Assembly (NCBI GenBank): GCA_958299035.1
Contig: CATQJL010000001.1
Span: 25,014,653 to 25,078,652 of the forward strand
Direction of reading: 5' to 3'
Source: Cylicocyclus nassatus
Lineage: Eukaryota > Nematoda > Chromadorea > Rhabditida > Strongylidae
DNA: 64,000 bases
Shown here: piece after piece, positions 21,218 through 34,074 of the stretch
Layout of the letters: each line of letters starts with the position of its first letter
How positions within the stretch are numbered: position 1 is the stretch's first letter
The notes under the pieces: model-generated
Told to the model about the DNA's origin: nothing
The model's database searches: none
What the model saw: the letters and a program-made list of their open reading frames with translations, nothing else
Program-made: the position numbers and the translations under genes

Positions 21218-23050
21218 TCAGACATCCACGATCTTCTTGGCCGTCGTCGGTGGCTGCGTCCACGAGTTCCCGGGGCGAAAGTCGTATCCAGCTGATTTCT
21301 CAGCTGGTCCATTCGTTCCACGAACGTCTGCCCATCTCGTCGGTGGTCTTCCTCGAGGACGTTTGGCTTCGCGAGGAATCCACCCAGATGTTCTTAGTGT
21401 CCATCCGCCGTCTGTTCTTCTCATTATGTGACCGGCCCATCGGTGTTTGGCTTTCGCAACGTATTCCGCTGGGTCACGAAAACGGGACATTCTTCTCATA
21501 TCCGTGCTGCGAAGTCCGACTAGATGTTGCTTGCGTCGGGTCATCTTCGGAAGACTGCGCTCGAGCGCTCTGTGGGTGGTCCGTAAAGCTTTCGACGTGG
21601 CTACAGTGTCGGCCCAAGTCTCAGCTGCGTAACAGAGCGCCGGGAGAACGGTTGAGTCGAACAGGTGGGCACGAAGCTCCGGATCCGTCAGTTGGTCGGT
21701 GGCTTCCTTCAGAGGCCCAAAAGCGGCCCAGGCTGCTCTTCTTCTCCTGTTAAGTTCTTCCCTCAGGTCGTTCTCCATGTTCATCGAAAGTCCGAGATAC
21801 ACGTAAGAAGACGTCTCCATAAGGCCCCGGGCAGACTTCACGCGATTTGATCGTCGCGACTGAATCGCGAGGAGACAACTGTTACAACATCATTCCATGC
21901 AGATCAACTTGCATTCGGTTGTGATACTTTTCTAGACCGAAATTTTTGAATGTGAAATGAAAATGAATGGAAATCTTGGCGATTTGGTCGCGACGATTAA
22001 GTCGCGTGAAGTCTGACCGGGGTCTAATAGGGGCGCCTTCCAATTTCATTTCTGCATCTTCGCAAAGGGCGTTCCTCATGAACTGAGTCTTCTTACGATT
22101 TATTCGCAGTTCGATCTTCTTCCCTACTTCGTTCAGTTCCTTCAGCATCGTCTCTGCTTCGGGATACTGCTCGAGAAGAGAACGATGTCGTCCGCAAAAC
22201 GAAGGTTGGACAGGAATCTCCCATCAACTTGTATGCCTCTCTCGTCCCAATCCAGTGACTTCATCACCCACTTCAAGGCCGCGGTGAACAGCTTCGGCGA
22301 GATTGTGTCGCCTTGTCGGACCCCCTTTCCGATTGGTATGGTCAGGGGGCGATGGAACAGCTGCATCGTTGTTGTACAGTCCTTGTAGCAGTTGGCTAGT
22401 GTCCTCACGTAGGCTGGGTCCACTCCTTGATCGACTAGCGCTGACAGGATGGCGTTGGTTTCGACGCTGTCGAAAGCTTTCTCGTAGTCGAGGTTAGGAC
22501 GAGAGGCAGTCGGTACTTGCGGCAGACTTTTATGACCCTCGAAACGGTCTGGATGTGGTCCATGCAGCTGAATCCTTTGCGAAATCCAGCTTGTTCTTGG
22601 GGTTGGGCTTCATCCAGTGTCCTTGATATGCGAGCGAGGATAATCTTCGTGAAAAGCTTGTACAGAACACTCAGCAGGCATATTGGACGATAGTTCCGAA
22701 GATCCTCCCGTTCACCCTTCTTGAAGAGAAGGACGGTTCTTGACGTTTTCCACTGGTCGGGAATCTTTTCCTTCTAAAGTTAAGATGTCAAATGCGACGC
22801 TAGAATCTCGTGTAGACGGTGCCCTCCGGCTCGCAGAAGTTCGACGGAAAGGTGATCTGGTCCTGAAGCCTTGGACGTCTTCATGGTCTGTATCGCGATA
22901 CGCACTTCAGCAGATAGAATTCGTCATGGTACTTCTCCAGTGGGAACAACGGGCATCTGCACGGGCGTTGATGAGCGGAAGAGGTTGGTGTAAAAGTTTT
23001 TCGCGATAGATTTCATCTTGTATCGGGAAGAGGTCGAAGTCCCGTCTTCG
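21218..23050 (-). pseudogene. RTE reverse transcriptase, frameshifted and interrupted
   Basis: Pieces in three frames: IPDQWKTSRTVLLFKKGERE and NYRPICLLSVLYKLF; LDYEKAFDSVE after a one-base shift near 22490; GVRQGDTISPKLFTAAL and FADDIVLF (22142-22423); IELRINRKKTQFM…EGAPI; then after the MITE TSSYVYLGLSMNMENDL and the C-terminal zinc-poor thumb (KMTRRKQHL, RWADVRG). All standard RT motifs A, B and C are visible (C as FADD). Not able to make protein as it stands. Confidence 0.85.
21823..22024. mobile_element. 202-bp Harbinger-like MITE, target duplication TAA
   Basis: Ends GGCCCCGGGCAGACTTCACG and the inverse of GACCCCGGTCAGACTTCACG, with inverted similarity for about 45 bp. TAA flanks at 21820-21822 and 22025-22027. 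Removing the insert and one TAA restores the RTE frame from GAPI into METSSYVYLG. TWA duplications and GGCC-type ends point to PIF/Harbinger. Relatives at 9851-10029 and 60150-60240. Confidence 0.9.
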
Positions 23051-23051
23051 T

Positions 23052-24269
23052 TCAGTAGTGCAGCCAGCGGTACGTGATATTCGCAGAGGTCCCTTCGGCA
23101 CTTCTTGAGACTTCGTCTTCTTTGGCTGCTTCCAGTATCTTGGCTTGCCTGTACTTCCTAAGATCCTCTTGCAAAGCTGTTCTGCAACTGGCGTTGGCTA
23201 TCAGTCGCTCGAGATGGGTTGCATTCGGATCCTGCCTCAAAAATCTTCTTCTTTCGAGCAATTCCTTGGTGGTCTTCGAAATCCGTTCCAAGTTCTTCTC
23301 AGAAGTCACTGAGGCGCATTCTCCGCAGGCTCGCAATCCTTTCAGAAGCCGGTCGTAGTCGTACGTTGGGTTCTCTTCGATGGGCCAGTCACAACTTGAT
23401 ATGAGCTCTTCCAGCCTGTTACCGTCATAAACGACTTCCTTCCTTCTCGCTGCATTATGACAGACTTTCTTTTCCAGCCTTCGGCTGAGTCGTATCTTCG
23501 CTCGAAGGAGGCGGTGATCGGAGCCACTACAGAAGGATGGAACTATAGAGACATCGAGTAAGCTCCACCTTCGGTTGGTGAGAATGCGGTCGATCTCAGC
23601 ATGAGTCGTTCCCTTGGGCAATTCCCAAGTCCACCGGCGATATTCTTTCTTCATGAAGATGGAGTTTCCATGGAAGAGTCGTGCGGCGGAGAGAAGCCCA
23701 ACGAGACGGTTGCCGTTTTCGTTTCGGAGCCCATATCTAAACTTTCCGATCCTATATTCCTTTTCTAGTGGCATCCCGATTTTCGCATTGAAGTCGCCCA
23801 CAACATACTTGTAGAAGGACTTTTCGTTGCGGATGACCTCCTCCACGTCTTCGTAGAAAGCATCATGTTCTGAGTCGTCAGCTGCTGATGTTGGCGAGTA
23901 GCAGTTGATGATGCTGATGGTCTTCTGACGTGGAGGGCGTAGTCGTAGGATGCCTAGTCGAGGTGATAGGAACTCGTGCGAATCGACAAGATGGACGATA
24001 GATGGGTGGACGACAAAGCCGACGCCTCCCACGTTTCGTGATGGAACCTTTTCACCACGAATGATGAGGGTCCCATCACTCATCTGTCGCACGTCCTTCT
24101 TCCTGGACTTCGTTTCCTGCAGAGCGATGATGTGATAGTTGATGTGCTCTGCAGCGTCGAGAAGAGCGTGGAGATCGGCGTTTGTGGAGACTGTCCTGGC
24201 GTTGTAGGTGCAGAGCATGAGGCAGTCTCCATGGCGTGTCGTCTGAGCAGACGTGTCGTTTTTGTCCAA
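23052..24269 (-). CDS. RTE endonuclease and linker, 405 codons
   Basis: APE-type endonuclease with TYNART (21-26), LQETK (50-54), SPTSA, GDFN at 158-161, AEIDRIL and SDH at 250-252: all metal-binding and catalytic residues are present. The frame then continues as a basic linker and stops at 23052 where a frameshift moves into the next part (…LLNEDGT). The ATG shown is an internal choice; the element frame is open further up to about 24310. Confidence 0.85.
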   Translation of the reverse strand: MDKNDTSAQTTRHGDCLMLCTYNARTVSTNADLHALLDAAEHINYHIIALQETKSRKKDVRQMSDGTLIIRGEKVPSRNVGGVGFVVHPSIVHLVDSHEFLSPRLGILRLRPPRQKTISIINCYSPTSAADDSEHDAFYEDVEEVIRNEKSFYKYVVGDFNAKIGMPLEKEYRIGKFRYGLRNENGNRLVGLLSAARLFHGNSIFMKKEYRRWTWELPKGTTHAEIDRILTNRRWSLLDVSIVPSFCSGSDHRLLRAKIRLSRRLEKKVCHNAARRKEVVYDGNRLEELISSCDWPIEENPTYDYDRLLKGLRACGECASVTSEKNLERISKTTKELLERRRFLRQDPNATHLERLIANASCRTALQEDLRKYRQAKILEAAKEDEVSRSAEGTSANITYRWLHY

Positions 24270-24524
24270 TCCGAAAGGCGCCCTGAGTACCCTGACATCG
24301 TTCTTGCTACCACCCGGCGCCGTAAGCGGGAAACGATGTGCAGGGTTTCTTTCTAATCTTCTAACTGGAGGAGTAATATGAATTTTCCCCTACAAGAGGT
24401 GGCTTACTAAGCCTACTCTTGATTTCCACGGGGCGATCGCTGACCCCGGACTTGGAGCGGGGAGGGACCGCCTAGCGACTAGAAGAAGCCAGACGGCGGG
24501 AGATCTGGCGTGGCCGGTTCTTAG

Positions 24525-25073
24525 CTCTGACATTCGGTCCGTGCGGCGCGCGCGTGCTCCCCGTGCGCGTGCTCCCCGTGCGGCGCCTTGTAGTGCGAGG
24601 GGGCCGAACGCTCCGTGCGCGCGGGCCGAACTGTGAATGCACGAGGGCCGAACGGTGAATGCGCGCGGGCCGCACGGTATCGAAAGCGCTCCGTCCGCAA
24701 GCTACTAGAGAATAAGTCTCTTTCATAGATCTTCTTTTTCTTCTTTCGTCGTGCCGTGAGCATTCTCTACTTCACAATTCAAAAAAATCCGAATTCAAAA
24801 AATTCGAAAATTTGAATTTCAATTCAAAAATTCAAAATTCAAATTCAGCACCCATTCGGAACGCTGTCGAGGGATAACCTCTAATCATAGCGTCGTACCT
24901 CACGCGGGTACCTATTGCGCTTATAGCGTGTGAGAATTGGAGGCGCGCGGGCGGCACGGGGAGAATATATTGCACGCGGGCCGCACGGTACATGACCCCG
25001 CCCGTAAATCTAGGCGCGCGGGCTGCACTGCTGGCTATTAACAAGCGCGCGCCGCACGCACCGAATGTCAGAG
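24525..25073. mobile_element. 549-bp inverted-repeat element, GC-rich
   Basis: CTCTGACATTCGGTCCGTGC at 24525 and the inverse at 25073, matching over about 29 of 30 bases. The interior repeats GGGCCGCACGGT and GGGCCGAAC motifs and holds an AT-only block (24772-24850). It lies in or beside the 5' region of the RTE LINE. No clear target duplication. Confidence 0.65.
24772..24850. repeat. Low-complexity TTCAAAA/AATTCG tract
   Basis: Short repeated units of AATTCAAA and AATTCGAA type over about 80 bp, inside the GC-rich inverted-repeat element. Confidence 0.7.
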
Positions 25074-26205
25074 AAGGCATCCGGCAGAAACCGGACGTCG
25101 AACTCCTTCACAGCTTGGGAGGCCCTACCAGAGTATACACTCGGCTGTGCATCGCAGTTCGACACCCAGTGTCACCCCCACGCTACGATGAGGCGACCGA
25201 CCATTGTGGGGGTGGTGCAGGTAAGGTCCCGCAAAAATCGAGGTGCAGCTCATCTTGCCTCAAGTTCAAAATATACTTCATTTCTATATCAAGAGTCGCT
25301 GATATCGAAGAAACCAAAAAGTGTCACAGGTTTTTTTACTGGTTGGAGTAGATCTCTACTTCAACGGAGAAAACTTTTGGGATGCTTTCCACATTCTCGC
25401 AAGCTCATGACTTTGCAATTTCCAAATCAGTTCAGGGAAAAAGATCAATTCCGCTTTGAGTAAATTTTCCAAAGCTTTGGTACATATTGTAAACCCGTGT
25501 TCTATAGTGCATCTCAGAAAATTCTTTGAAAGGCTGGTAAACGCTTGCTTTGGGAACCAAAGAAGTTCCTGAATGTGAGTACTGCTTCAGAGGGTACCGA
25601 TTTCGAAAAAATTGCCTTTAACGTATAAATATTCGAAAATGTTACAACTGCTCGGAATTTAAATGTAAAAACACTGATGGTCACGAAATTTTGCGGTTTC
25701 TAATTTGTCTCTAAATCATCCTCACAGCTATCTTTTATTCAAATCGTCCGGGTTTTCAGCGGATTGAAGAGTGGATGTTTGCCCACAATTACTTCTTTTT
25801 GTAGCTTGCAAATCATAAATTGTTGAAAAATCTTTGATCGCGAACCTCTTACAAAAAATTTTTATTCGGAGAACAAGCACATAAACACTAATCTAAACAT
25901 AATTATGTACATATAATAACTATTATGAGTGACAAATGCTAATTCATCGATCATTCTTTGTCAAGTCCAACTCTCATTATTGAGCATTTGAGGTAGGACT
26001 TGGTAGCATGTATTTATTTCAGAGCACTGAGATTGGGATTAGAGCATAGATGCGAGCTTTGAGAGAAATTCCATTGCTACCCTACAGTTTTTTTTAGATA
26101 CAAATGGCTAATACAACACTGAGTGGCACTTATTTACATGCGTAGGAAGTCTCGCAACGTCCTCCCTGGTTAGGAAGAGATTTGTGTTATCCTCCACTGA
26201 CGTCT
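25074..26205. other. Intergenic; RTE-linked remnant then nothing recognised
   Basis: 25075-25230 is GC-richer and open in two plus-strand frames (one reads GGPTRVYTRLC) and may be an old transposon-borne coding remnant. The rest to 26205 is AT-rich without a supported gene. Confidence 0.35.
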
Positions 26206-27780
26206 TTAGAGATTAATGCTATCGACAATGATGACATGGTAGTCAAGCACCGATCGCATAGCTTCCATAAAAGTCTCGCCATGAGCCACCGTAAATCCGG
26301 ATCTGATTTTTTGTCCAACATCGACGACAACGTTGAATTTCTCGCCTGAGCTTCCGGGGATACATCTAAATCATACAAAAGAACCATGCAGAAGTAATCT
26401 ATTGACATTACTGCATTATTTATTATTTATTATATTTTATTTTATTTTATCTTCAGTACATTCAAAGTGAGCCATAAATGAAAAAAATAGAAATATGCAC
26501 AAACGAGAGAAACAGCCAATCTCAGTCGCAGGGAGTTGAATAAAATAGGGAAATAGAAAGACGAGATACCCCCTCCCCCCCCCAGGTCTACTAAGACGTA
26601 CGAGCATTCAAAAGAAGTCAGGCTGCTAACGATCTTTATAGACTATATAGAATCCGAATCTTGCTATATTTAGGCGATTTTTGCAACTCCACAATGGTTA
26701 GAACTATGTTAGAGTTAAAAAATTCGGCGTTTAAAACAAAAGTTTATAAGTTGAAGTAATGGTGGTAACTCCAAAACTTATCAAAACAAACACGACAAAA
26801 AGGCAGCCATCATCTTTCATGTCTGCTAAAGGATAAAAATGCAAATGCAGCTTAGAGTCAGGCCAATAAAAGAAACGACAAAGAACTGATGCTTTCGAAC
26901 TCGAAACTCACAGCATCACTTTATTTTTTTAAGCAAAAGCCTTTCTTTCTATCAAAGAGGCCTATTGTTTTATTTTAAGCAAAAGCCTTTCTTTCTATCA
27001 AAGTAGGCCTGTTGTTTTTGCCCAAGTACCTTGGCTGATTGGCTGCACGCTTTTGAGGAATTTACTTGGTTATGGAAGAAATATTCCTTGAATAAAATCA
27101 GATATTCTTGCGCAAAGACTTTTTCAGGATTGACGCAAGATGTCGCGTTAGCAACACTTGCAGAATTTTACAGGATTTGTAGTTAGAAAAGCCAAGCATG
27201 TGAATTCTAGTTTTTGCAAATTTTTCTCAAACTTGTGCTTAAGAGTATGCGAAAGTTGCAATTACTCATATAGAAAGCGGGACTGTGAGACTCTAGTTCA
27301 TTAGCTATGATCTTTTTTCTATCCGTCTGCCTTATCTTTCTCTGTTCAGCTGAATGAACGCCATTTGATTTCAATTGTCAGCTATTTTTATAGCTAAATT
27401 CCAGGTGAAAAGGTAAAAGCACAGAGACTAAGCATGAAAATAATGCTCGCAATTGCCACTATTTTATTTTGCAGCACGGACAATATTGCGCTCGTTTTGA
27501 GACAAAAAATTAAAAATTTACCTCTTCACATCAAGCGCCCAGTAGACAGATGTTGTCGATTTGCCCCACATTTTCGTTGGACCCTTCGTTCGATCTTGTT
27601 CCTAGAAACCATGGTAATAAAAACTACTACGACATTCAAATATGGACCTACCTCAAACCAAAGAACGCGAATAGCTTCGATAGGGATGCATTTGACTTTT
27701 TTCGATGGGAAATGGTAGTTCTTTATTGTTAGAGCCACTTCGTTCACGCTAACAAATTCATCTTCATAAAGCAAGGACAT
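26206..27780 (-). CDS. Paralogue 1 of a 122-aa nematode protein, three exons
   Basis: Exons 27652-27780, 27522-27601 and 26206-26365; introns 50 bp and 1156 bp, GT-AG, phases 0 and 2. The protein begins MSLLYEDEFVSVNEVALTIK, continues PSKKVKCIP…RVLWFE, DRTKGPTKMWGKS…VYWALDVKR, then GEKFNVVVDVG and FMEAMRSVLDYHVIIVDSIN. Alternating beta-type strands and a final helix suggest a PH-like fold, but that is inference. No signal peptide or membrane helix; likely cytosolic. An acceptor TTTTCAG at 27802-27808 lies about 21 bases before the ATG, as for a trans-spliced message. A second copy is at 35626-36218. I do not recognise the family. Confidence 0.85.
26931..27023. repeat. 46-bp tandem duplication
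   Basis: AAGCAAAAGCCTTTCTTTCT followed by ATCAAAG and a TAGGCCT-type tail occurs twice, 46 bp apart, inside the long second intron of paralogue 1. Confidence 0.85.
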
Positions 27781-27801
27781 TTTGTAGTTTTGGTGGGAGG
27801 T

Positions 27802-27808
27802 CTGAAAA
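27802..27808 (-). promoter_or_regulatory. Probable trans-splice acceptor of paralogue 1
   Basis: TTTTCAG on the minus strand, 21 bases before the start codon, no exon seen upstream nearby. Confidence 0.55.
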
Positions 27809-30800
27809 TATGAGGAACACAGGTAGGTGTAAAAAGGAAGAAAGTAGAAGACGAAATATGTGTGTACGGGATATAAACATGAGCAAAATAAGAAGACATC
27901 GAGGCTATGGCTCACATGTCTGGCAATTTTCCAAACAAAATTTTTGGTGGGCGTAACGAAGAGCAAGAATGCAACGGTTCAAGGGTGTTAAGCCCTAATA
28001 AAGTTGAACCACCACAGTAAAACAACACAATGCAAAAAAATATATAAAGTCGTTTATTTTTTTATTGAGTTCAAAGTGGCATGATTTTTTTTTAAACAAG
28101 CATATCATCATTTTGACAATGATCATGATACGATGAAAAGTATTATTGTGGACTACGATGCAAAAAATTTATTTTTCAGTATTTTTATCTCTTGAGGCCA
28201 TACGAAAATACCTAGATTGATTTTGTGAATAACATATCATCATACCTCTGGCAAAATTGCTGGCCAGCATTTGCAAATGGATATGATTCTTGGAGATAGT
28301 ATAAAAATTTAAAGAATGGTTACGATAATTCCACTGAAAGTGGCAATGGTCAGGGCAAACGACTATGCAAAATTCTTTAAATTATGATCCATTTCAAGGT
28401 GCTAAACGAAGATTATAAGCTCAACTGCCTTCTACCCGTCAAGGATAGCAGTGAAGTACAAAATTATAAATTAAGCCAAAGTTTTCATGGCCATTAATTC
28501 CTTTTAATGGGCATGAGACGATAAATGGACGCACTACACGTTAATATGCACTTTTATTGCTACCTAGCAACGACAAACCAGAAAATTCTCATCATCCAAA
28601 GATTTATTGGTAGAATCGATAGAGCGTAAGTGAAAACAGACTTTCATCCATGTCTGGGCAGCTAAACTGCTATTTATGATGATAGTGAAGATTTGTAAAA
28701 CGTTGATGGCATGCGAGATAAGCCTAGCAACCGACTATTATGATAATTTGCCATTTGTCGTGACTAAAGTGTGTGGCATTTTGTAAGCTTAGCTTGGATG
28801 TTAGAGCTATAGAGATTCTGATAACGAGATGTAGCCGATTAGAAAACATGTTGCAACTGCAGAATTCTCTGCAAAAAGTAAAAACGCAAATTTATCGTTG
28901 AGTTTTGGAAAATTCGAAAAATCTTGAATACCGATATGAAGCATGGGATAGCTATGCGAAGGCAGACGCATGCGGGAGGGGGAGGGGGAGGGAGGGGGTG
29001 TAAATAATTTCGAAGGTATTCACAATGGAGGGCAAAATAATCACCCTTTTTTTTCTACCCCCCCCCCCCTCTCCAACCCAAAAACCGGTTGCAAAATTCT
29101 ACAAGCAACTTATACCTATTTGTGAGCTACCCGAATTTTTTTTCAAAATTATGTGATCAAGGGCTGCAACCCTTCCACATAATTCCAGCCTTTTCTTGAT
29201 AAAAGTTCCAAAAACAGCTCCAAAATTTTGTATTGGAAACGCTACCTCTGAAACCGGCAGAACTGTAAGCTAGAATGTAACATTCCAATTTTGAAAAAAT
29301 TAGCTCTGCGAATTCCTTTTGCGGAGGGGTAAGAACATATCTACTCCTGTCAAATCAGCTGAGATCGCATCTCTGGATTACAAACCTAAGGGAAAACAAG
29401 ATCTTTGCTTAGTCGTGTTACTTACTTTCTAAGAATTTTGAGATTATAGCGATCCTATGAAAGCTAAATATGTGGGAAGACTTGTTAATGACCTGAACTG
29501 CTGAAAAAAGCAAGAGCCACAGGAGTTTCTTATCATGCTTTTTTGCTGGAGAACGAGCAGAATTTTATAATAGAAGTGTCGGCAAAGTGAATAATGCCTT
29601 ACTGTGCCGCAGAAAAGCTGAAACTAAGGAATATAAGTCTCGGTAGGCTGTAGTATGAAAATCCAATCTAACTGAGAATAAAGAAGAGAGATCGGACCAT
29701 TCATCTTCAGATATTAGCTTGATGTTTGAAGGTTTCAGAAATGACCCAGTTAGCAAGTGAATTACTTAATTTTCCAACCTAATACTGAATAACGCCGATG
29801 TTTATCTATATAAGCCAATATGCAGTCTTCGAGACAAACACCGAAGCTAGATGATTGGATTTGAGACTGATAGCTCGTATAATCCGCAACAGAAAAGTAG
29901 CCCATAACTCCTATAATGCCATCCATCTACCTTCATAAAGGATCTACGAAGGAAGTTAGGATAAAAACGTGTTTTTCAAGTGTTATGAAGTTCAAACTGA
30001 AGTAATGTCAAGCACTTTTCATAAAATAATTACTTCCTTCTCGGAAGTGCACATTAGTCATGTTCATATCTATGTGACATTTTTAGCACAGGAAACTGAG
30101 TACAATCTGTCTCTAGGTCAAATCACCAAATTTGGTTATTTTTGGCCATTTAAGGACGTCGACTTACCTCCCGATTGGTTAGAAACATCCCTTACTCTAC
30201 AAAAAGTCTCAAAAGTATGGGCTCATCAGGTTGGTGGGGACATCTTATGTGGGAACTGACTGAGAAGTGGTGATGCAAAGTGGTCTCTATTGCACAAAAC
30301 AAGTGCGATAATGATTTTTGTAGAAAAAAACCTTTCGCCTTAAGATTACGGTATTTCTTGCTCAGCGTGTTTGGGAGATAAAGTCGACTGCAAGAAATCG
30401 ACCATATCGCTGTAGGCTGAACACACGCGAGTGTACTCGCAACGCGGCTGCCGAAAGTGAGCGCTATGACGACTCATGCGCGCGAACGCCAATGTTAGCC
30501 CGCAAGAGACACGCTCGCGATTTCATGCAGTCAACTTATTGTTATATGAGAAGCCGCGAACTGCGGGTCCTGCCGCGATTGCAGACTTCAAATCATCTTC
30601 GAGAGTTGTGAACACTCTTCATTTGTTCCAGCAATGGTGCCTTGGTAAGCATTTAGAAGAACAAACGATTTTCTTACAATTTCAACTCGATGAACATTTC
30701 GCAGGGGCAAAGGGGGGGGGGAGAGAAAGAGAAGATATGTGTAATTCTAGAAAGGGCAAGTTCCATTTAAGAACCTTGGAAGATATTTTTTTATCACTTC

Positions 30801-31189
30801 CTTGATATCTTGCCATTTCGTACATATCATCCTCATAGCTTTCAATGCTCGAGGTGAGCGAGCTGCAGGTTTCTGCAAACTTTGTATTAAAAAACTTTTG
30901 GCCATGCTTCATTGCCCCAGTTCAGTTTTTTATGCTTAGGCTAAAGTAATCGTAATTTACAATGCACTTGTCTGCATTCTAGCACGCTAGCTTGATGAAT
31001 TTATAATAGGTGAATGAAATGTTGCAAGCTCAATGAAGCTGCCAAGGACTTGAAAAATTGCCAACGTTATAGTAAATACCGATGGAATTGGCATCATTTA
31101 GTAGTTCTAATGGAGCGAATGCGTTTTTTTAAAGAGTCGAATTTACATGCTACATAGAAATTCCTAAGAACTTTCAAGGATATATCGAC
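27809..31189. other. Intergenic, no gene recognised; G-rich tract at 28.98 kb
   Basis: AT-rich sequence. 28974-28999 is a run of GGGAGGGGG units able to form a G-quadruplex on the plus strand, followed at 29058-29072 by a poly-C run. GC-richer spots at 30420-30560 hold CpG-rich words but no supported gene. Confidence 0.4.
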
Positions 31190-31434
31190 TTAGGAATACG
31201 AACTGTTGGATAATAGTTCTGGAAGATTGTCAGAGCAGAACTTATACACTTTGCTCCACCCATTCATCAGCCAGCGCTAAAAGCCTGATTGACGTAGTAC
31301 TGACTATGTAGAGAATTAAGCCATAAGCTTAACAGGTGTGATATCACTTCCATTACTCTGAATTGTCTTAGCAGGTGAGGTGATAAAACAACTTTTGACG
31401 TGCTTTTGTGACGCAAGAACAGGTGCAAAGGAAG
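31190..31434 (-). CDS. Last two exons of a gene upstream of paralogue 1
   Basis: Exons 31334-31434 (acceptor TTATTTCAG) and 31190-31276, joined by a 57-bp GT-AG intron in phase 0. They read SFAPVLASQKHVKSCFITSP…GSDITP and RWLMNGWSKVYKFCSDNLPELLSNSSYS then TAA. The second part resembles the terminal exon at 37446-37525 (GWSKVYK against EWSRAYK). Another frame of the first exon is also open, so its phase is not certain. Unknown family; position upstream of paralogue 1 mirrors the second locus. Confidence 0.4.
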
Positions 31435-34074
31435 CTGAAATAAAGGGTTGTGGAAAAATGAAGTGAGGAAACTTATGTACTAGACTTTCTCGGCTTCAAA
31501 AGAAAAAACATGAGTATCACGAATTCCGAAATGATGAGTAAAGTAGTTTGGCTTCGTCATTTTTTGATTTGAAACAGTAATCATCAAAGGCTTAAAAGTC
31601 CATATAAGCAAAGATTTTATCTTTAAAAAAGTGAAAGCAATGAATTCAAACTTAAAGACTTTTCAGCTTTTTTCTTAAAATTCAATAGCAGAATTTTCAT
31701 GCTTATTCTGATGTCGTGAATGGTTTTCAAGATTTCAAATAAGGAAAATAGCAAAAACTTTCTCGAACCAAAGCTTTACTCAAAATATAGTCATCGTTCA
31801 AATTAAGTGTTTCAAGAATTTGAATTAATTCTCATCTTTTTTTGCTGTTTTTTGCTCCAGCTAGCCGTTTTTCCAAATAATAAACTGGCTTTGTAGAAAA
31901 ATTTCTGTGAAGTCTATAGAACCATCTTGATTGATCAAAAATGGATATAGGGGTATAGCAAGAGCTGCATAAATTCTGACGTACAGTTGTCCTTATTTTA
32001 CTTGAAAAGCTTTGTGTAACTGCACCATTTTTAGGATTTGTAATCCAGTGAATGGAATCACATCATGGTTGCAGAAAAGGAAAAATTACCACCAAAAAGA
32101 TTACTAGAAAAGAAACTAGCATTTCATACTTCAGACATACTGTTCTGAAAAATCAAATCAAGATTTTGCAATTGCACAAAGAGACTGGTCTAGAGGCAAG
32201 TGTACATTGAAGAATGGTTGGCGCCGTTCCAAGTGTTTTTGTAGGACCTGAGAGACTAATTACAATCAATAATGATATGTTAGCTAATATGGAGTGTGCT
32301 GATGAGGCTTCACTGTCTCACAGCTTAAGTCAAGCATCACACAAAAGAAAAAAGCACGTCATGAAAGGTGGCGTGTTATGAAGTTATTTATTCAATTATT
32401 TGGATATACTCTGCATGCTGAAATATGAAAATGATATACTCAAATAATCCAATGAAGACATATCAAACAAATGGGTCAGGTATTTCCGAGGATGAAAGCT
32501 AAAATTCTATATTCAGATCGAACTCGAAATATATTTGCAAAATAGGTGCAAATAACTCAACATCTGGCTTTCACTCGGCACTCATCATAAAGTATTAGGT
32601 CGTAACATAGGTTTTGAAATGCTTCATATTGCATTGAAAAATTTCGGAAACTTCGGAAAACTCAGAATGGGCATATCTGAGAAAAAGTTGGGCATTCACC
32701 TCCAGGGCATGAGCTATAGTGGATATAAGAGCAATTTTGTAAAGTTACAACCTTGTTAAGGCACTCCAACCTACATTTCCTCTCTTTATTTTTCAAATTT
32801 TTCAAAAATGTCTCAATTCCTTTTTTCCACTCTTATCATTTTTAGATCATTTTTTTATTTTATGTTTTTTGGGTAATATGAGGGCATTGGTAATAGCATG
32901 AAAGCAGTTCGAAATATGGTCTTCAACGACGCAAGCTGCAACTTGACCAGAAATGATTCAGAAAATTTCCAAAAATTTCGAAAATGATGTGTCTTGTGCA
33001 ACATGTATATAACAAAAACTACTTCCGTCGATGATTTGAAAATGAGAAGAAATCTATCGAAAAAGTCATAAAGCTTTCTTCCATTGAGTGTAAGAAAACT
33101 TGTATTACGACGTAAGATTTCGGCTATGAAAGAACTAGCACTGTTTGACTGCTGATAGAGAAAATAGCAGCAATTCCTGATCACCAAGAATATGCATGGA
33201 TGGTTTAGAAGGTTTTTCTTAGATTAGATATGTGATCATCCCTGAGGAGCCAGTGTTGAGAAGCTCAATGATCGCTGACGCAAATGCTTGGCGTCTTTTA
33301 TGGAAGCTGTTATAGACAGTTGAAGGTTTTCTGTTGAGCGATGCAATATGGAATTCCCTTTATGGAAAACAATGATACGGTAGGAAATCAGTTAAACCTC
33401 TAGAGAGCTTTGCAAATCGCAAAAATTCAAATCCATTAGAGAGTTGCCATTGCTAGCTATTTATCCTAGAAATTATACCTGTCAGCGACTGTAAAGGAGT
33501 TAAACAAATTGCGAATAATGTGCAGTTTTCATGGTTATCATATAACCAACAACATCTATTTATAAGAATGTTTATATGTCATGGATTACAGTATGTCTGG
33601 TTAACACAACAACAGCTTCTTTGTATGTCTTAAGCTGGAATGAAATCAAACATACAGCTTCCTTACCTCATATGAAGGATTGCAGATTTGAGATGTCTGA
33701 AGAAGGTAAACATTTTATTACATATGCTGCATAACTCTAAACACAAGTGAGCGTAGCGACCAAAAATTTTTGAGGGAGAAAGCACTATTGGAAAAATCCT
33801 TCTTTATAAAGCGTACAATTTTTGAATCTGTAAAATAGAATCAAAAATGATTTGGCATCATCAATATTTACTGCTTTTCAGAAAAATTTGACACCACAAA
33901 TTTGCGGTCGTCCAAGTTGAGTTCCACTGAAGAGCTTATGGGTACAATTTCCTACCTACCGAGTGGATAGTATCAAGAATTACCTGTTTTTTCTTGGCTT
34001 TTTCAGAAAATTGCATTTTCTTAATATCGTTCCTTTCTTGTGGGAGCTCAGTAGACATCCATCGTTGGAATGAC
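31435..34074. other. Intergenic, no gene recognised
   Basis: AT-rich. One minus-strand open frame at 32855-33187 (110 codons) has Phe- and Leu-rich composition and no splice support; I leave it uncalled. Upstream exons of the gene at 31434 may lie here (a frame starting MTKPNYFTHHFGIRD at about 31.56 kb ends at a GT). Confidence 0.35.

Larger units (their letters stand above)
21130..24420 (-). mobile_element. RTE-type LINE, broken by frameshifts and a MITE
   Basis: From 24350 down: 5' region, an intact endonuclease (24269-23052), reverse transcriptase spread over three frames (23050-22030), a 202-bp MITE (21823-22024), and the C-terminal part (21822-21218) ending near 21130 with WGPHVK-like coding remnants. 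Single ORF with endonuclease then RT and a short 3' end is the RTE layout. Confidence 0.9.

Noticed and set aside
24472..25463. Several 80-130 codon frames in the GC-rich region
   Set aside because: Low stop frequency from high GC content and repeats; no motifs or splice logic.
28974..29072. Telomere- or CRISPR-like repeat
   Set aside because: It is only a G-rich tract followed by a C run, without regular units or TTAGGC repeats.
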